A DNA stretch of 64,000 nucleotides from Shewanella algidipiscicola (GTDB lineage: Bacteria > Pseudomonadota > Gammaproteobacteria > Enterobacterales > Shewanellaceae): positions 32,898 to 96,897 of the forward strand of contig NZ_QPQT01000018.1 in NCBI RefSeq assembly GCF_003605125.1, read 5' to 3'. Under the pieces are notes generated by a model. It was not told the origin of the DNA. It did no database searches and saw only the letters and a program-made list of their open reading frames with translations. Position 1 is the stretch's first letter. Each line of letters opens with the position of its first letter. Of this stretch, positions 44,846 through 53,571 are shown one piece after another. The translations under genes and the position numbers were made by a program.

Positions 44846-45406
44846 GTGAATCCTGCTGTGTTCCTAGATAGAGATGGTGTCATCAATATTGACCATGGTT
44901 ATGTACATCAAGTGGATGATTTTGAATATATTGACGGTGTATTCGAAGCGTGCGCCGAGTTAAAGCAGATGGGCTATAAACTGGCAGTAGTCACCAATCA
45001 GTCGGGCATAGCCCGTGGACGCTATACTGAAGAGCAGTTTCACCGTTTAACCGAATGGATGGATTGGAACTTTGCTGACAAAGGCGTTGAGTTAGATGGC
45101 ATCTATTATTGCCCACATCATAGCGATAAAGGTATTGGCGAATATAAAATCGATTGTGACTGCCGTAAACCCAAGCCGGGTATGTTAAACAGTGCGGCGC
45201 AGTTTTTAGAGATCGATCTGTCAGCATCTGTGATGGTCGGTGACAAGCGTGACGACATGTTAGCCGCTGAAGCCGCTGGTGTCCCCACGCGTATATTGGT
45301 TCGTACCGGTAAAGAGGTGACTGATGAGGCTATTGCCGCCGCGACCGTGGTGTTAGATTCGATTGCCGATGTGCCTAAGTTTTTGCGAACAATGAAAGCG
45401 GGTTAA
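44846..45406 (+). CDS. gmhB: D-glycero-beta-D-manno-heptose 1,7-bisphosphate 7-phosphatase
   Basis: A HAD-superfamily phosphatase in the ADP-heptose pathway for lipopolysaccharide inner core; it removes the 7-phosphate of heptose 1,7-bisphosphate. The 186-residue length fits. Motif I is FLDRDGVINIDHGYV (DxDGV nucleophile region), motif II VVTNQSGIARG, then the zinc-binding cysteine/histidine cluster CPHHSDKGIGEYKIDCDCRKP (C-x-H-x(n)-C-x-C), and motif IV SVMVGDKRDDMLAAEAAGV. The start is a GTG with GGGG upstream. Confidence 0.96.
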   Translation: MNPAVFLDRDGVINIDHGYVHQVDDFEYIDGVFEACAELKQMGYKLAVVTNQSGIARGRYTEEQFHRLTEWMDWNFADKGVELDGIYYCPHHSDKGIGEYKIDCDCRKPKPGMLNSAAQFLEIDLSASVMVGDKRDDMLAAEAAGVPTRILVRTGKEVTDEAIAAATVVLDSIADVPKFLRTMKAG

Positions 45407-45568
45407 TGGCCAATACCCTATCTAACTGTTGTCTTCACCGCCTTGGGTCGCCAAATCGTTTGCAGTGCTACCTACCGCCTAATCGCCTTGGGTGGTAGAT
45501 AGCCCGATAGGGGTATTGAGTCACGTAAGCGCCCTGCTACGATACACAGTTGCCCTGTCACGCCGTAC

Positions 45569-47716
45569 TTACTCATGTCTGATTGTCTCATTTTTGTTTT
45601 GGCTTATTTGCAGCTCAAACGAGGGTAAGCATGCGTGGTGGGGAGTATCAATAAAATCAGTTTGATAGTGTTTACAGAGTGAATTGAGCATTGCTTGCCA
45701 AGGCGCATTACCCGAATAATCGCTGAGGTTATGCCAACGTTTGTTTGCGGTATCGACTAAAATAAGGCGCTCATCTTTAGGCAGCATAACTAATTGCCAA
45801 TGTCCGGCATACACCGAACGCTGCTTTAATTGGATATTGTTATGATAAGACTCAGGTTTCATAACGGCTCGACCATCCTCCCTTATCTCGTAATGAGACG
45901 CGGTTTCTGACATCACCTTTTTATCATCGATAAAGCTGGTATTAATCGAGCGTACAGGCAGTGACGACTCGACAAAGATATGTCGTTGATTGTTACTCAG
46001 GCTCCGTTTTTGCGTAACGGTTTGTGGTAGCGGCTGGCCGTCGAATACCAAGTCTGTAGATGCCATTACTGTAGTGGAAGAGTGAGCAAGGTTGGCAACT
46101 ATGGAGGGCGCGATATCAATTAACGAAAATAAACCATCGACTTTTCCTGTGGGGTTTATGGCTTCACCATTACGATACCTCAATGACGCGAGCACGACTT
46201 GTGACTGTTCCTGAGCCAGAATATTCGTGCCATGCCCCCACGCTGCGACGTTGAGTAACGTGGGGTTATCGGGGCCGATTGTTGCTGCCATACTATCGGC
46301 TGCAACGAGCTTGTCTTGGCTTAATAAAAAGCCTTCACCGTGATCCGATAACAGGTACACAATGGCGTTATCTAGTAGACCGCGCTGACGCAATTGGGCG
46401 ATAAAGTCGGCTATCTGTATATCGACTTTTTTAACCATCTCGCGATACATATAGTGATTATAGTTGCCATCCCAATGTGATTTATCCAGCTCGATAAAAT
46501 CTTTTGAGGTGAAAGGCCAATGTAATTGGCAAAAATGTACCGCTAAAAAATTGGGTTTATCGGCAGGCAAACTGTGTAAAACCTCTTGATTAAACAGTAA
46601 CGGATCGTAAGTTTTTCCGTAAGCACGATTGATGTAAAGGTAGGGAAACAGGTGACGTGAAATGGGAAAATTAATGGCTAAGTTGACCAGCGGGAGATCG
46701 GCAACATTCGATATAATCGCATCGGCGGCACCTACTTTAGGGCCTATAACCTGATCGAAGCCGTAACTGGCATCGATTTGGTTGAAGCGGCGCTCATCTA
46801 TGGCATAGGTTGTCTGATAGCCACGGTCAGAGAGTAGTCTTAATAGGGGGAACGGTTTATGTACGAGTTCTGGTGGTGCAAGGTTGAACCTGGCGCCGTT
46901 ATTTATCGGATATAAGCCTGAAAGCATCCCCATCCAGGCGACATAAGTTCGCCCCTGCGGTGTATAGGTTGTATTGAAAATCAATGACTCTGATAACAAC
47001 TGATTCAACGCCGGCGCAAGTGATGTATCGGCGCCGCGATAGGCAAGATGGTCGGGGCGTAAACCATCAATACCGATAATAAAAATATTAGGCTGCTCGT
47101 TAACGGTAGAGAAGCTCGGTTTAGCAGGGCTACCGCTAAACAGATAAATAGGCACTAAAGTAACCACTAATAGGCTAATGATTAACAGAGTGTTTACCCT
47201 TTTATTTTGGCGAGGCAGAGTGTCCATCAAAGCATAAAGCAGATTCGCTAACAGTAATATCGCCAAGGTGACGACGGCGATACCACTCGCTAGGGGCGTG
47301 CCTCGAAAAAAACCCAGTAATGATGTCGGATATAAGTAGGCATTTGCCGACAACATAAAAATGCAATGCAGTAACAGCAGTATCAACCAAATTTGTGTTT
47401 TGACGTTGTCATTGGTGTACCTAGCAAACCATGGTCGGCAGGAGAAGGTGATCACTAACGCCCAGCCTATATGGAGTAATAAGACTATTAGCACAAAATA
47501 GAGTAGATCTATTATTAACCCTTTACTGAGCAGATGTTCAACTTCGATATGTGTCATAGCGTTGGCGATCGAAAAAGAAGAGTAATACTGCAGTAATTGC
47601 TTATAGTTAATCGCAATAACGATAAAAAAAATGAGCATGGCTAGCGTTCTAAAAAAAGTGCGCGTGAGTGAGATGGCGTTGCTTGATGAAGTGGCTTGCT
47701 GTGCTACGTCAGTCAT
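45569..47716 (-). CDS. Membrane-anchored sulfatase-fold enzyme with Thr at the nucleophile position
   Basis: A 715-residue protein. The N-terminal part (about 1-200) has five membrane segments, and the rest is an alkaline-phosphatase/sulfatase-fold domain facing the periplasm. Metal-ligand motifs are IIGIDGLRPDHLAY (about 218), YLLSDHGEG (about 455) and WGHGTNI (about 500). The usual Cys/Ser of sulfatases (C/S-x-P-x-R) is absent. In its place is TYTPQGRTYVAWMGMLSG, so a threonine is the likely nucleophile, as in phosphoglycerol and phosphoethanolamine transferases. It may therefore transfer a phospho group to an envelope glycan or lipid (inference). The ATG follows GAGAGA. A small one-span protein lies just upstream. 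Confidence 0.85.
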   Translation of the reverse strand: MTDVAQQATSSSNAISLTRTFFRTLAMLIFFIVIAINYKQLLQYYSSFSIANAMTHIEVEHLLSKGLIIDLLYFVLIVLLLHIGWALVITFSCRPWFARYTNDNVKTQIWLILLLLHCIFMLSANAYLYPTSLLGFFRGTPLASGIAVVTLAILLLANLLYALMDTLPRQNKRVNTLLIISLLVVTLVPIYLFSGSPAKPSFSTVNEQPNIFIIGIDGLRPDHLAYRGADTSLAPALNQLLSESLIFNTTYTPQGRTYVAWMGMLSGLYPINNGARFNLAPPELVHKPFPLLRLLSDRGYQTTYAIDERRFNQIDASYGFDQVIGPKVGAADAIISNVADLPLVNLAINFPISRHLFPYLYINRAYGKTYDPLLFNQEVLHSLPADKPNFLAVHFCQLHWPFTSKDFIELDKSHWDGNYNHYMYREMVKKVDIQIADFIAQLRQRGLLDNAIVYLLSDHGEGFLLSQDKLVAADSMAATIGPDNPTLLNVAAWGHGTNILAQEQSQVVLASLRYRNGEAINPTGKVDGLFSLIDIAPSIVANLAHSSTTVMASTDLVFDGQPLPQTVTQKRSLSNNQRHIFVESSLPVRSINTSFIDDKKVMSETASHYEIREDGRAVMKPESYHNNIQLKQRSVYAGHWQLVMLPKDERLILVDTANKRWHNLSDYSGNAPWQAMLNSLCKHYQTDFIDTPHHACLPSFELQISQNKNETIRHE

Positions 47717-47818
47717 AGTGTCTCTCTCAACGTCTCTCTCAACTGGATTGCGGTGTCGGTATTCAGCATAGCGCTATGGTGAATCTCGTCTTTCAGTCAA
47801 AAAACTGTCTTTGGTTCG

Positions 47819-48142
47819 CTAGGGTTGTTGGGAGGCTTCAGGTTGGCTAATAACATTTGATGTTGGGGCCGATTTTATTGTGGAGCCATTTGGCAATGAC
47901 TCCACATTGACCTGAAAATCATCAAAATGAGTCAATAACATATCTTCATTACCCGAAGGCCAATCGCCTAGCAATAAATAACGCTCGGCTAATGTCGCGC
48001 CTGATTCATTATCCGTTTTTAAAATAAAACGAGCATTTGCCACAGTCCAAGCGGGATAGATAATTGTCGATAGTAATACAATAATCAGCAGTATTAATAT
48101 CAGTTGAAGTAACCGCTGCTTAGTTAACTCCATCTTTACCAT
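47819..48142 (-). CDS. Single-span membrane protein beside the sulfatase-fold gene
   Basis: A 107-residue protein with one N-terminal membrane segment (about 12-32, LLQLILILLIIVLLSTIIYP) and a polar C-terminal domain of about 70 residues facing the periplasm, ending in a Ser/Pro-rich tail. No family is recognised. The start ATG at 48142 has AGGA upstream; an ATG three codons later is possible. It precedes the sulfatase-fold gene by about 100 bp on the same strand and is probably in the same unit. Confidence 0.6.
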   Translation of the reverse strand: MVKMELTKQRLLQLILILLIIVLLSTIIYPAWTVANARFILKTDNESGATLAERYLLLGDWPSGNEDMLLTHFDDFQVNVESLPNGSTIKSAPTSNVISQPEASQQP

Positions 48143-48449
48143 GGTTTATTATTGTCCTGCTAATGTCGCGTCGTCTATAAATGGCGCAATGAGTGATTAA
48201 CTGAGTGAAGTATAGATCAATAATTTCTGTCTGCTGTTTGTATGCTCTACTCGGGGGAGTAACACCATTTAAAGGGGGGTAAGCTTGTCATAAAGCAATG
48301 CCTGAACTAAACCTGAGTTACTCGTAATGAAAAAACCTTATCGATTGCCTGCTTACAATGGTGTGAATCAACCGCTTTTTCTACGGGGTTTTGTCTACTT
48401 TTACAGGTGTTTTCTATAATCCTTAAGTTGATAGGATGGGCTCGACAAT
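48143..48449. other. Divergent gap before the L,D-transpeptidase gene
   Basis: A 307-bp divergent promoter region between the small membrane protein and the L,D-transpeptidase. No specific operator was recognised. Confidence 0.35.
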
Positions 48450-49928
48450 ATGCAACGATATTTATCTTATGTTCACCTATTCTTGGCCTGCGTCGTCTGT
48501 GCTGTATTCAGTCTAATTCATCCCCCTACGCAAGCTGCTGAAAATATGACTCAGGTCGCTCAGTTAACCCGCCATGTTGTTCCCAGTGAAGCAGAATTTA
48601 TTTGGCTCGATGAGCAGGGGCCTAAGCCACTAACCCTAGATATGCTTGCGTTAGCGCAAGACTTGGGCTTCTGGCAGCAAACCAGTTTGTCATCGAACCA
48701 GTCAAGTGACTCAGTTTCTAGGGATTTAGACGATCGTTATTCGCGACTATTTATTAATATGATCCAAACAATAAAGCGAGGCGAGGGCAATGAAGCGCTG
48801 TTGAGTGTTGAGCAATTACGTCGCGCCGCGCAAGCTCAGCAGCTAGATAATCTACTGGGCAGCATGTTACCGGAACATAAACAGGTGCAATTGTTACGTG
48901 AGAAAATTAGGTATTTTCAACAACTTGAAATCTATGTATGGCCATCAATTTCACCTATGCAATACCGTTTGGGGCAGCGTTCGCCAGAAATCGCCAAGCT
49001 GAGGTGGATGCTGACTCAATTAGGAGATTTACCACCTAAGACGCTTAACGGCTATCGGGATGCGATTTACGACCCAACAATCGTAAGTGCCATAAAGCAT
49101 TTTCAAATAAGGCACGGATTAGCCCAAAGCGGAGAACTCGATAAATCGACGCTGCAAGCCTTGCAGATTTCGCCGTCAGAACGTATTGCGCACCTACGTC
49201 AGGTTTTATTTCGTTGGTTTGAGTTACCGGTGCAATTGCCGCAAAATTATGTGTGGGTCAATATTCCAGCCTATCAATTACAAGTAATGGAAAATGACTC
49301 CAGTGTATTGAGCATGCGGGTGATAGTCGGTAAACCCACAACGCCAACGCCACAAATGATGACAAAATTAACCTTAATGACGGTAAATCCAACATGGACA
49401 CCTCCCACCAGTATTGTTTATGGCGAACTGCTACCCAAAAATAATCGCGACCCAGGATATTTAGCTGCCCATGGCTTTGAGCTACGTAACGTGAGCAGTG
49501 GTGATTCGACAGTGATCCCGCTGGCACGTATGCCCGCCCAGCAAGTTTCCGCCTTGTTGCGTGACTATCAACTCGTGCAGCAACCGGGGGCTAATAACTC
49601 ACTCGGACGCTACCGATTTTCTATCCCAAACAATGATGCTATATACCTACATGATACGCCGATAAAATCACTGTTTAGTCGTCAAGAGCGTGCACTGAGT
49701 CATGGTTGTGTTCGGCTTGATAAAGCAGAAGCATTAGTCAATTATTTGTTAATACGCCATCTCAAACAGTCTCCCTTAACTTTACAGCGTGCAATGGCAC
49801 AAAATGCGCCGCGCAATTTCCCACTGATAGAGCCTCTACCTGTGCTGATGACCTATTTAACGGCTTGGGTAGATAATATGGGCTTAGTACAGTTTCGTGA
49901 GGATATTTATCAGCTGGATGAGTATTAG
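48450..49928 (+). CDS. Periplasmic L,D-transpeptidase (YcbB/LdtD-like)
   Basis: A 492-residue periplasmic enzyme that forms or remodels 3-3 cross-links in peptidoglycan. It has an N-terminal signal peptide (ending HPPTQAAEN near residue 30), a scaffold region, a peptidoglycan-binding motif (about 170-235, AIKHFQIRHGLAQSGELDKSTLQAL) and a YkuD catalytic domain (about 265-430). Its active-site motif is SHGCVRLDKAEAL, with the Cys-His-Arg set present and IPNNDAIYLHDTPIKSLFS before it. The domain order matches YcbB/LdtD. The ATG follows AGGATGGG. It lies just before the Tad locus but reads as a separate unit. Confidence 0.93.
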   Translation: MQRYLSYVHLFLACVVCAVFSLIHPPTQAAENMTQVAQLTRHVVPSEAEFIWLDEQGPKPLTLDMLALAQDLGFWQQTSLSSNQSSDSVSRDLDDRYSRLFINMIQTIKRGEGNEALLSVEQLRRAAQAQQLDNLLGSMLPEHKQVQLLREKIRYFQQLEIYVWPSISPMQYRLGQRSPEIAKLRWMLTQLGDLPPKTLNGYRDAIYDPTIVSAIKHFQIRHGLAQSGELDKSTLQALQISPSERIAHLRQVLFRWFELPVQLPQNYVWVNIPAYQLQVMENDSSVLSMRVIVGKPTTPTPQMMTKLTLMTVNPTWTPPTSIVYGELLPKNNRDPGYLAAHGFELRNVSSGDSTVIPLARMPAQQVSALLRDYQLVQQPGANNSLGRYRFSIPNNDAIYLHDTPIKSLFSRQERALSHGCVRLDKAEALVNYLLIRHLKQSPLTLQRAMAQNAPRNFPLIEPLPVLMTYLTAWVDNMGLVQFREDIYQLDEY

Positions 49929-50431
49929 ACATAGCTGTAAAAATGAAATGCATGCTCATCAAAGAAACTGGCTAGCGAGGTGAGCCAGCTTATTGCTCAT
50001 GCGCTTAGGCCTTGGTGATTAAAATTGACCTCTTAGGCTTAAGTCACTAGATCCAACTCATTAAGATAAAGTGACAAATTCATTAAAATCAATTTGTTAT
50101 TGGTTTTTTTGTGTTTTTATTCCACCCTAAGCAAGCTTAATTTTTGGCTCCGGTTGTCTCTGCAAAATACCTTAAGCTGCTTTGAGAATATATTTTTATT
50201 TTAAACCTACGTGCTGTGAAAAATTTGCTACCTTTAAATGTAACGGCAATGTGAAGTAAATGTTGTTTGCTCGAGTTGCTGTGAGGAATGACTAAAACGG
50301 TGAGGGCGCAAAGCGTTTACACTTAACAGTCGGTAAAAGTATTGGCACAGCCTGACGGCAAGGACGAAAGCAGTGGCTAGGATGCCCGATAACATCGGCA
50401 GTGTGCCCCATTAGGTCGTTAGGAGACAACG
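49929..50431. other. Leader and promoter region of the Tad operon
   Basis: A 503-bp gap between the L,D-transpeptidase gene and flp. It should hold the Tad operon promoter, but I did not find a clear consensus -35/-10 pair. A foldable stretch at 50344-50407 lies just before the AGGAG ribosome binding site of flp. No gene is seen. Confidence 0.45.
50344..50407 (+). ncRNA. Candidate structured leader RNA upstream of flp
   Basis: GGCACA (50344-50349) can pair with TGTGCC (50402-50407), closing a region that also contains a CCGAT/ATCGG hairpin (50386-50390 with 50394-50398). Inside are purine-rich words (GGACGAAAGC and GGCTAGGATGCC) that weakly recall parts of c-di-GMP-I (GEMM) riboswitches, but the two conserved GEMM stems are not present. 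It is a folding candidate only, 25 bp before the flp start. Confidence 0.3.
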
Positions 50432-50644
50432 ATGAACCTTACAAACTTACTTAAAGATTTTATTCAAGATGAAAGTGGCTTAACGGCAGTGGAATATGCC
50501 ATTGCGGGGGGCTTGGTGGTTGGCGGTATGATTGCCGCGTTTAACCTGTTGGGTGAAAACGCTACAAACAAAATTGACTGCCTAGCTGGTGCGGTGAATG
50601 GTGCTAGCACCGACTGTACCACCTCTGGTACTACTCCTCCTTAA
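50432..50644 (+). CDS. flp: Flp type IVb pilin
   Basis: A 70-residue prepilin. The short hydrophilic leader MNLTNLLKDFIQDESG is followed by the class IVb core LTAVEYAIAGGLVVGGMIAAF, with the conserved Glu-Tyr of the Flp motif. Cleavage is expected at the glycine before LTAVEY. Two cysteines in the C-terminal part (CLAGAVNGASTDC) could form a disulfide. The ATG follows AGGAG. It is the first gene of the Tad operon and is followed by its prepilin peptidase. Confidence 0.95.
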   Translation: MNLTNLLKDFIQDESGLTAVEYAIAGGLVVGGMIAAFNLLGENATNKIDCLAGAVNGASTDCTTSGTTPP

Positions 50645-50736
50645 GGTACCGAGGTCTATTGATATGCCTAGTTTGCCCAGCAAACTAGGCATCGATACTA
50701 CTTATTTTTATACCTATTTAAAGAGACACTTTCTCG

Positions 50737-51309
50737 ATGACAGATGCCCAGTTAGTACTTCAAATCACCTTGGCGGCGCTGTTCTTTATTATCGCCATTG
50801 CCACTGATTTAACATCCCAGCGGATCCCCAATGCCTTGTCGCTGGCGGCAATTTTCTGTGGTTTTGCCATCAACGGCTATTATGCCCAGCTTAATGGGCT
50901 GCTGTTAGCCAGTTTCGGTTTTGCCCTGGCATTTATCATCTTGTTTCCCATTTTTATTATTCGGGTACTGGGCGCAGGCGATATTAAATTGATGATGGGG
51001 ATTGGCGCCTTAATGGGGCCCGAGCTTTTGGCATGGAGTCTCTTATATGGTGTTGCAGCAGGCTCTGTGACGAGTCTGTTGCTGGTATTGTGGCGCACCG
51101 GTTTTAGTGGCGTAGCTAACACGCTTAAACGTTATTGGGACTGCATTTACTGCAAAACCTACTTTAAACCCGAGCCTGGTGAAGCTGCAGGGCAAAAAGT
51201 ACCCTATGCCCCCGCATTAGCCATTGGCTGGCTGGTGGCTTGCAACATCAACTATGATTTATCAAGCGTTTATCTGCAGTTAAGTCATTACCTCGGATGG
51301 GGGGCATAA
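50737..51309 (+). CDS. cpaA: Tad prepilin peptidase (TadV/CpaA)
   Basis: A 190-residue membrane aspartyl peptidase that cleaves the Flp leader. It has about six hydrophobic segments. The two catalytic aspartates lie in IATDLTSQRIPN (about residue 24) and VLGAGDIKLMMG (about residue 75), the GxGD motif of the family. It lacks the N-methylation domain of PilD, as expected for TadV/CpaA. It is 92 bp after flp, and the AAA+ gene starts one base after its stop codon. Confidence 0.93.
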   Translation: MTDAQLVLQITLAALFFIIAIATDLTSQRIPNALSLAAIFCGFAINGYYAQLNGLLLASFGFALAFIILFPIFIIRVLGAGDIKLMMGIGALMGPELLAWSLLYGVAAGSVTSLLLVLWRTGFSGVANTLKRYWDCIYCKTYFKPEPGEAAGQKVPYAPALAIGWLVACNINYDLSSVYLQLSHYLGWGA

Positions 51310-51310
51310 T

Positions 51311-52648
51311 ATGTTGCGTTCGGATGCGGGTCATGCTCTAGATGTTCAGTCATTATCGCAACCTTCTGAACCAGATGAAATACGCGATGTCAGCAAGTTG
51401 GCACCCAAACCCATTTCTATCGATGCCACGGGTTTATCTGAATCATTATTATTAGATCTGTTGGTTAAGCATATTTTTACTGCAGGCGTACTGACTAAAG
51501 AGTTGATGGTAGCAAAAATTGGTTTAACAGGTGGTATCTTGCAACAGTTGCTCGACACAGCTAAAAAGCTCGGTTGGGTTGAAAATCGCCAAACTACAGT
51601 TGATGGCCAAATGCGCTATGCCTTGAGTCATACGGGAGAAATCCATGCCAAACTTGTCTTTAGTCGCAGCGGTTATCTCGGATTAGCCCCTGTACCGCTT
51701 AAGCAATATATTCCCATCTGCAAGCAGCAATCGAGTCGAGCTCGCCCCATCACTTATGAAATGCTTGAACAGGGCCTCAAAGCACTCGTGTTGCCTCAAG
51801 ATCTGCTTTATAAAATCGGCCCTGCGATGAATTCTAATCGCCCAGTTTTGATATACGGCCCGCCGGGTACAGGTAAAAGTTATCTGTGCCGCCATCTTAA
51901 TCTTACTTTGGGCGATGATGTGCTTATTCCTTATGCTATTGCGATAGGCAATGAAGTGATACAAGTCTTCGATCCTGAGCTGCATCATCGTACCGAAGAT
52001 GGCGTGACTAATAACCCATTAGATTTAGGCAGTGGTCACGATCCAAGATGGATCAAGTGCCAACGCCCGCTTAGGATCACTGGCGGTGAGCTTACAGCTG
52101 AAATGTTAGAAGTACAATTCGATACCCATAGCCGTACCTATATGGCTCCACTGCAGCTTAAGGCCAATAATGGCATTTTGTTACTCGATGATTTAGGGCG
52201 GCAACGTATTAGTGCAAAACAACTTTTTAACCGTTGGATAATTCCAATGGAAGAGCATAGAGACTTTTTAAGTTTGCAATCAGGTGAACATTTTGAGATC
52301 CCATTTGAGCTAATTTTACTCTTCTCGACTAACCTTGATCCTAAGGAACTCGTCGACGAAGCATTCTTACGACGACTCGGTTACAAAATCCATTTTGATG
52401 CATTAAATACTGAACTTTACCGTAAGATTTGGTTTCGGGTATGTGATGAATTAGGCCTCAGCTGTAGCGAAGAGACATTTTTACATCTGCTTAAAGAGTA
52501 CCATCAAAAATTCGCTAAGCCTTTGATTCCCTGTTACCCACGGGATCTACTCGGCATTATGTCTGACCAAATTTGCTTTATGAAGCTTGAACCAGTGGTG
52601 ACGCAATCACTTATTGACTCAGCCTGGTCCATCTATTTTGTTGAATAA
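51311..52648 (+). CDS. AAA+ ATPase embedded in the Tad operon
   Basis: A 445-residue cytoplasmic protein. Residues about 35-120 look like a winged-helix domain (LVKHIFTAGVLTKELMVAKIG, then LGWVENRQTTVDGQMRYALS). An AAA+ module follows with Walker A GPPGTGKS at 183-190, Walker B GILLLDDLG near 288-295, a sensor-1 asparagine in FSTNLDPKELV and an arginine pair in FLRRLGYKI. It is not the secretion ATPase TadA nor TadZ. Similar 'ATPase with chaperone activity' genes occur in some other Tad loci, so it may be an assembly or regulatory factor (inference). It follows cpaA after one base and precedes cpaB. Confidence 0.8.
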   Translation: MLRSDAGHALDVQSLSQPSEPDEIRDVSKLAPKPISIDATGLSESLLLDLLVKHIFTAGVLTKELMVAKIGLTGGILQQLLDTAKKLGWVENRQTTVDGQMRYALSHTGEIHAKLVFSRSGYLGLAPVPLKQYIPICKQQSSRARPITYEMLEQGLKALVLPQDLLYKIGPAMNSNRPVLIYGPPGTGKSYLCRHLNLTLGDDVLIPYAIAIGNEVIQVFDPELHHRTEDGVTNNPLDLGSGHDPRWIKCQRPLRITGGELTAEMLEVQFDTHSRTYMAPLQLKANNGILLLDDLGRQRISAKQLFNRWIIPMEEHRDFLSLQSGEHFEIPFELILLFSTNLDPKELVDEAFLRRLGYKIHFDALNTELYRKIWFRVCDELGLSCSEETFLHLLKEYHQKFAKPLIPCYPRDLLGIMSDQICFMKLEPVVTQSLIDSAWSIYFVE

Positions 52649-52690
52649 TGAAAATATAGGCATGTTGTACTTAACAACAGGAGTTCACAA

Positions 52691-53521
52691 ATGAATAGCA
52701 AAACGATTTTGTTTGTCGTCTTGTCGCTGATATTTGGAGCGGTTGCCGTTTTCCTCGCTCAAAACTGGCTCAAGTCCAATACTAGTGTTACCGATGTGGC
52801 GCAAACGACCAGTGTTGTTACCGTGTCTTCAGTCGTCCCTATGGGAACGATTGTAGACCGTAAACACTTAGTGTTAACCGCAGTGCCTGAAGGAATCGTT
52901 CCTGCGGGGTCAGTGACAAAATTTGAAGATGCTGAAGGCAAAATTGTTAATCAAAAGCTCTATCCCGGTGAGATTTTACGCCAAGAAAAACTGACTAATA
53001 AAGGGGAGGGCAGTACATTAGCTAGCCTCATTCAACCCAATATGCGCGCGGTCACGATTAGGGTGAATGATGTTGTTGGTGTTGCTGGCTTCTTATTGCC
53101 CGGAAACAGGGTGGATGTGATAAATCTGTATAAAGAAAGCGATTACAAAACTGATGTAGTGCTCTCTAATGTAAAAATATTGGCGATCGATCAGCGCGCG
53201 TCAAACGATGAAAATAAACCTATGTTAGTTCGTGCGGTAACCTTAGAACTGAGCATGGGTCAAGCTGAGCAGTTGTTGGTTGCTAAAGGACGTGGCTCAT
53301 TGCAGTTGGCGCTTAGAAATCCAAATGATAATGCGCAGGTCGAGGTGGCTTTATTCAATCAGTCATCAAAACCAGAACCTGTAAAGCAATTTTCTGAGCC
53401 TCCCGTGCTTGCGAAGGCCGCAACACCGACAGAGGGAGTCGTGTATGTTCAGTCAAACTCTAAAGCCAAGGTTTTGATATTAAAAGGAATGAAAGAGCAA
53501 GAGGTTAAAGTAAATGACTAA
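52691..53521 (+). CDS. cpaB: Flp pilus assembly protein CpaB/RcpC
   Basis: A 276-residue periplasmic protein. It has an N-terminal signal or membrane anchor (TILFVVLSLIFGAVAVFLAQNWL, residues 4-26), a SAF domain (about 40-105, PMGTIVDRKHLVLTAVPEGIVPAGSV), and an RcpC/CpaB C-terminal region with RAVTIRVNDVVGVAGFLLPGNRVDVI near 116-140. It is thought to work with the secretin. The ATG follows ACAGGAG. Gene order with cpaC is standard. Confidence 0.95.
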   Translation: MNSKTILFVVLSLIFGAVAVFLAQNWLKSNTSVTDVAQTTSVVTVSSVVPMGTIVDRKHLVLTAVPEGIVPAGSVTKFEDAEGKIVNQKLYPGEILRQEKLTNKGEGSTLASLIQPNMRAVTIRVNDVVGVAGFLLPGNRVDVINLYKESDYKTDVVLSNVKILAIDQRASNDENKPMLVRAVTLELSMGQAEQLLVAKGRGSLQLALRNPNDNAQVEVALFNQSSKPEPVKQFSEPPVLAKAATPTEGVVYVQSNSKAKVLILKGMKEQEVKVND

Positions 53522-53571
53522 TCGCTTGAAAATTTATTTGATACAACCAAAGGGTTGAAAAGGAGTGAGCT

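Noticed and set aside
50343..50360. A sigma-54 promoter (TGGCAC and a GC-containing -12) before flp
   Set aside because: The GG-to-GC spacing is two bases too long for a -24/-12 promoter.
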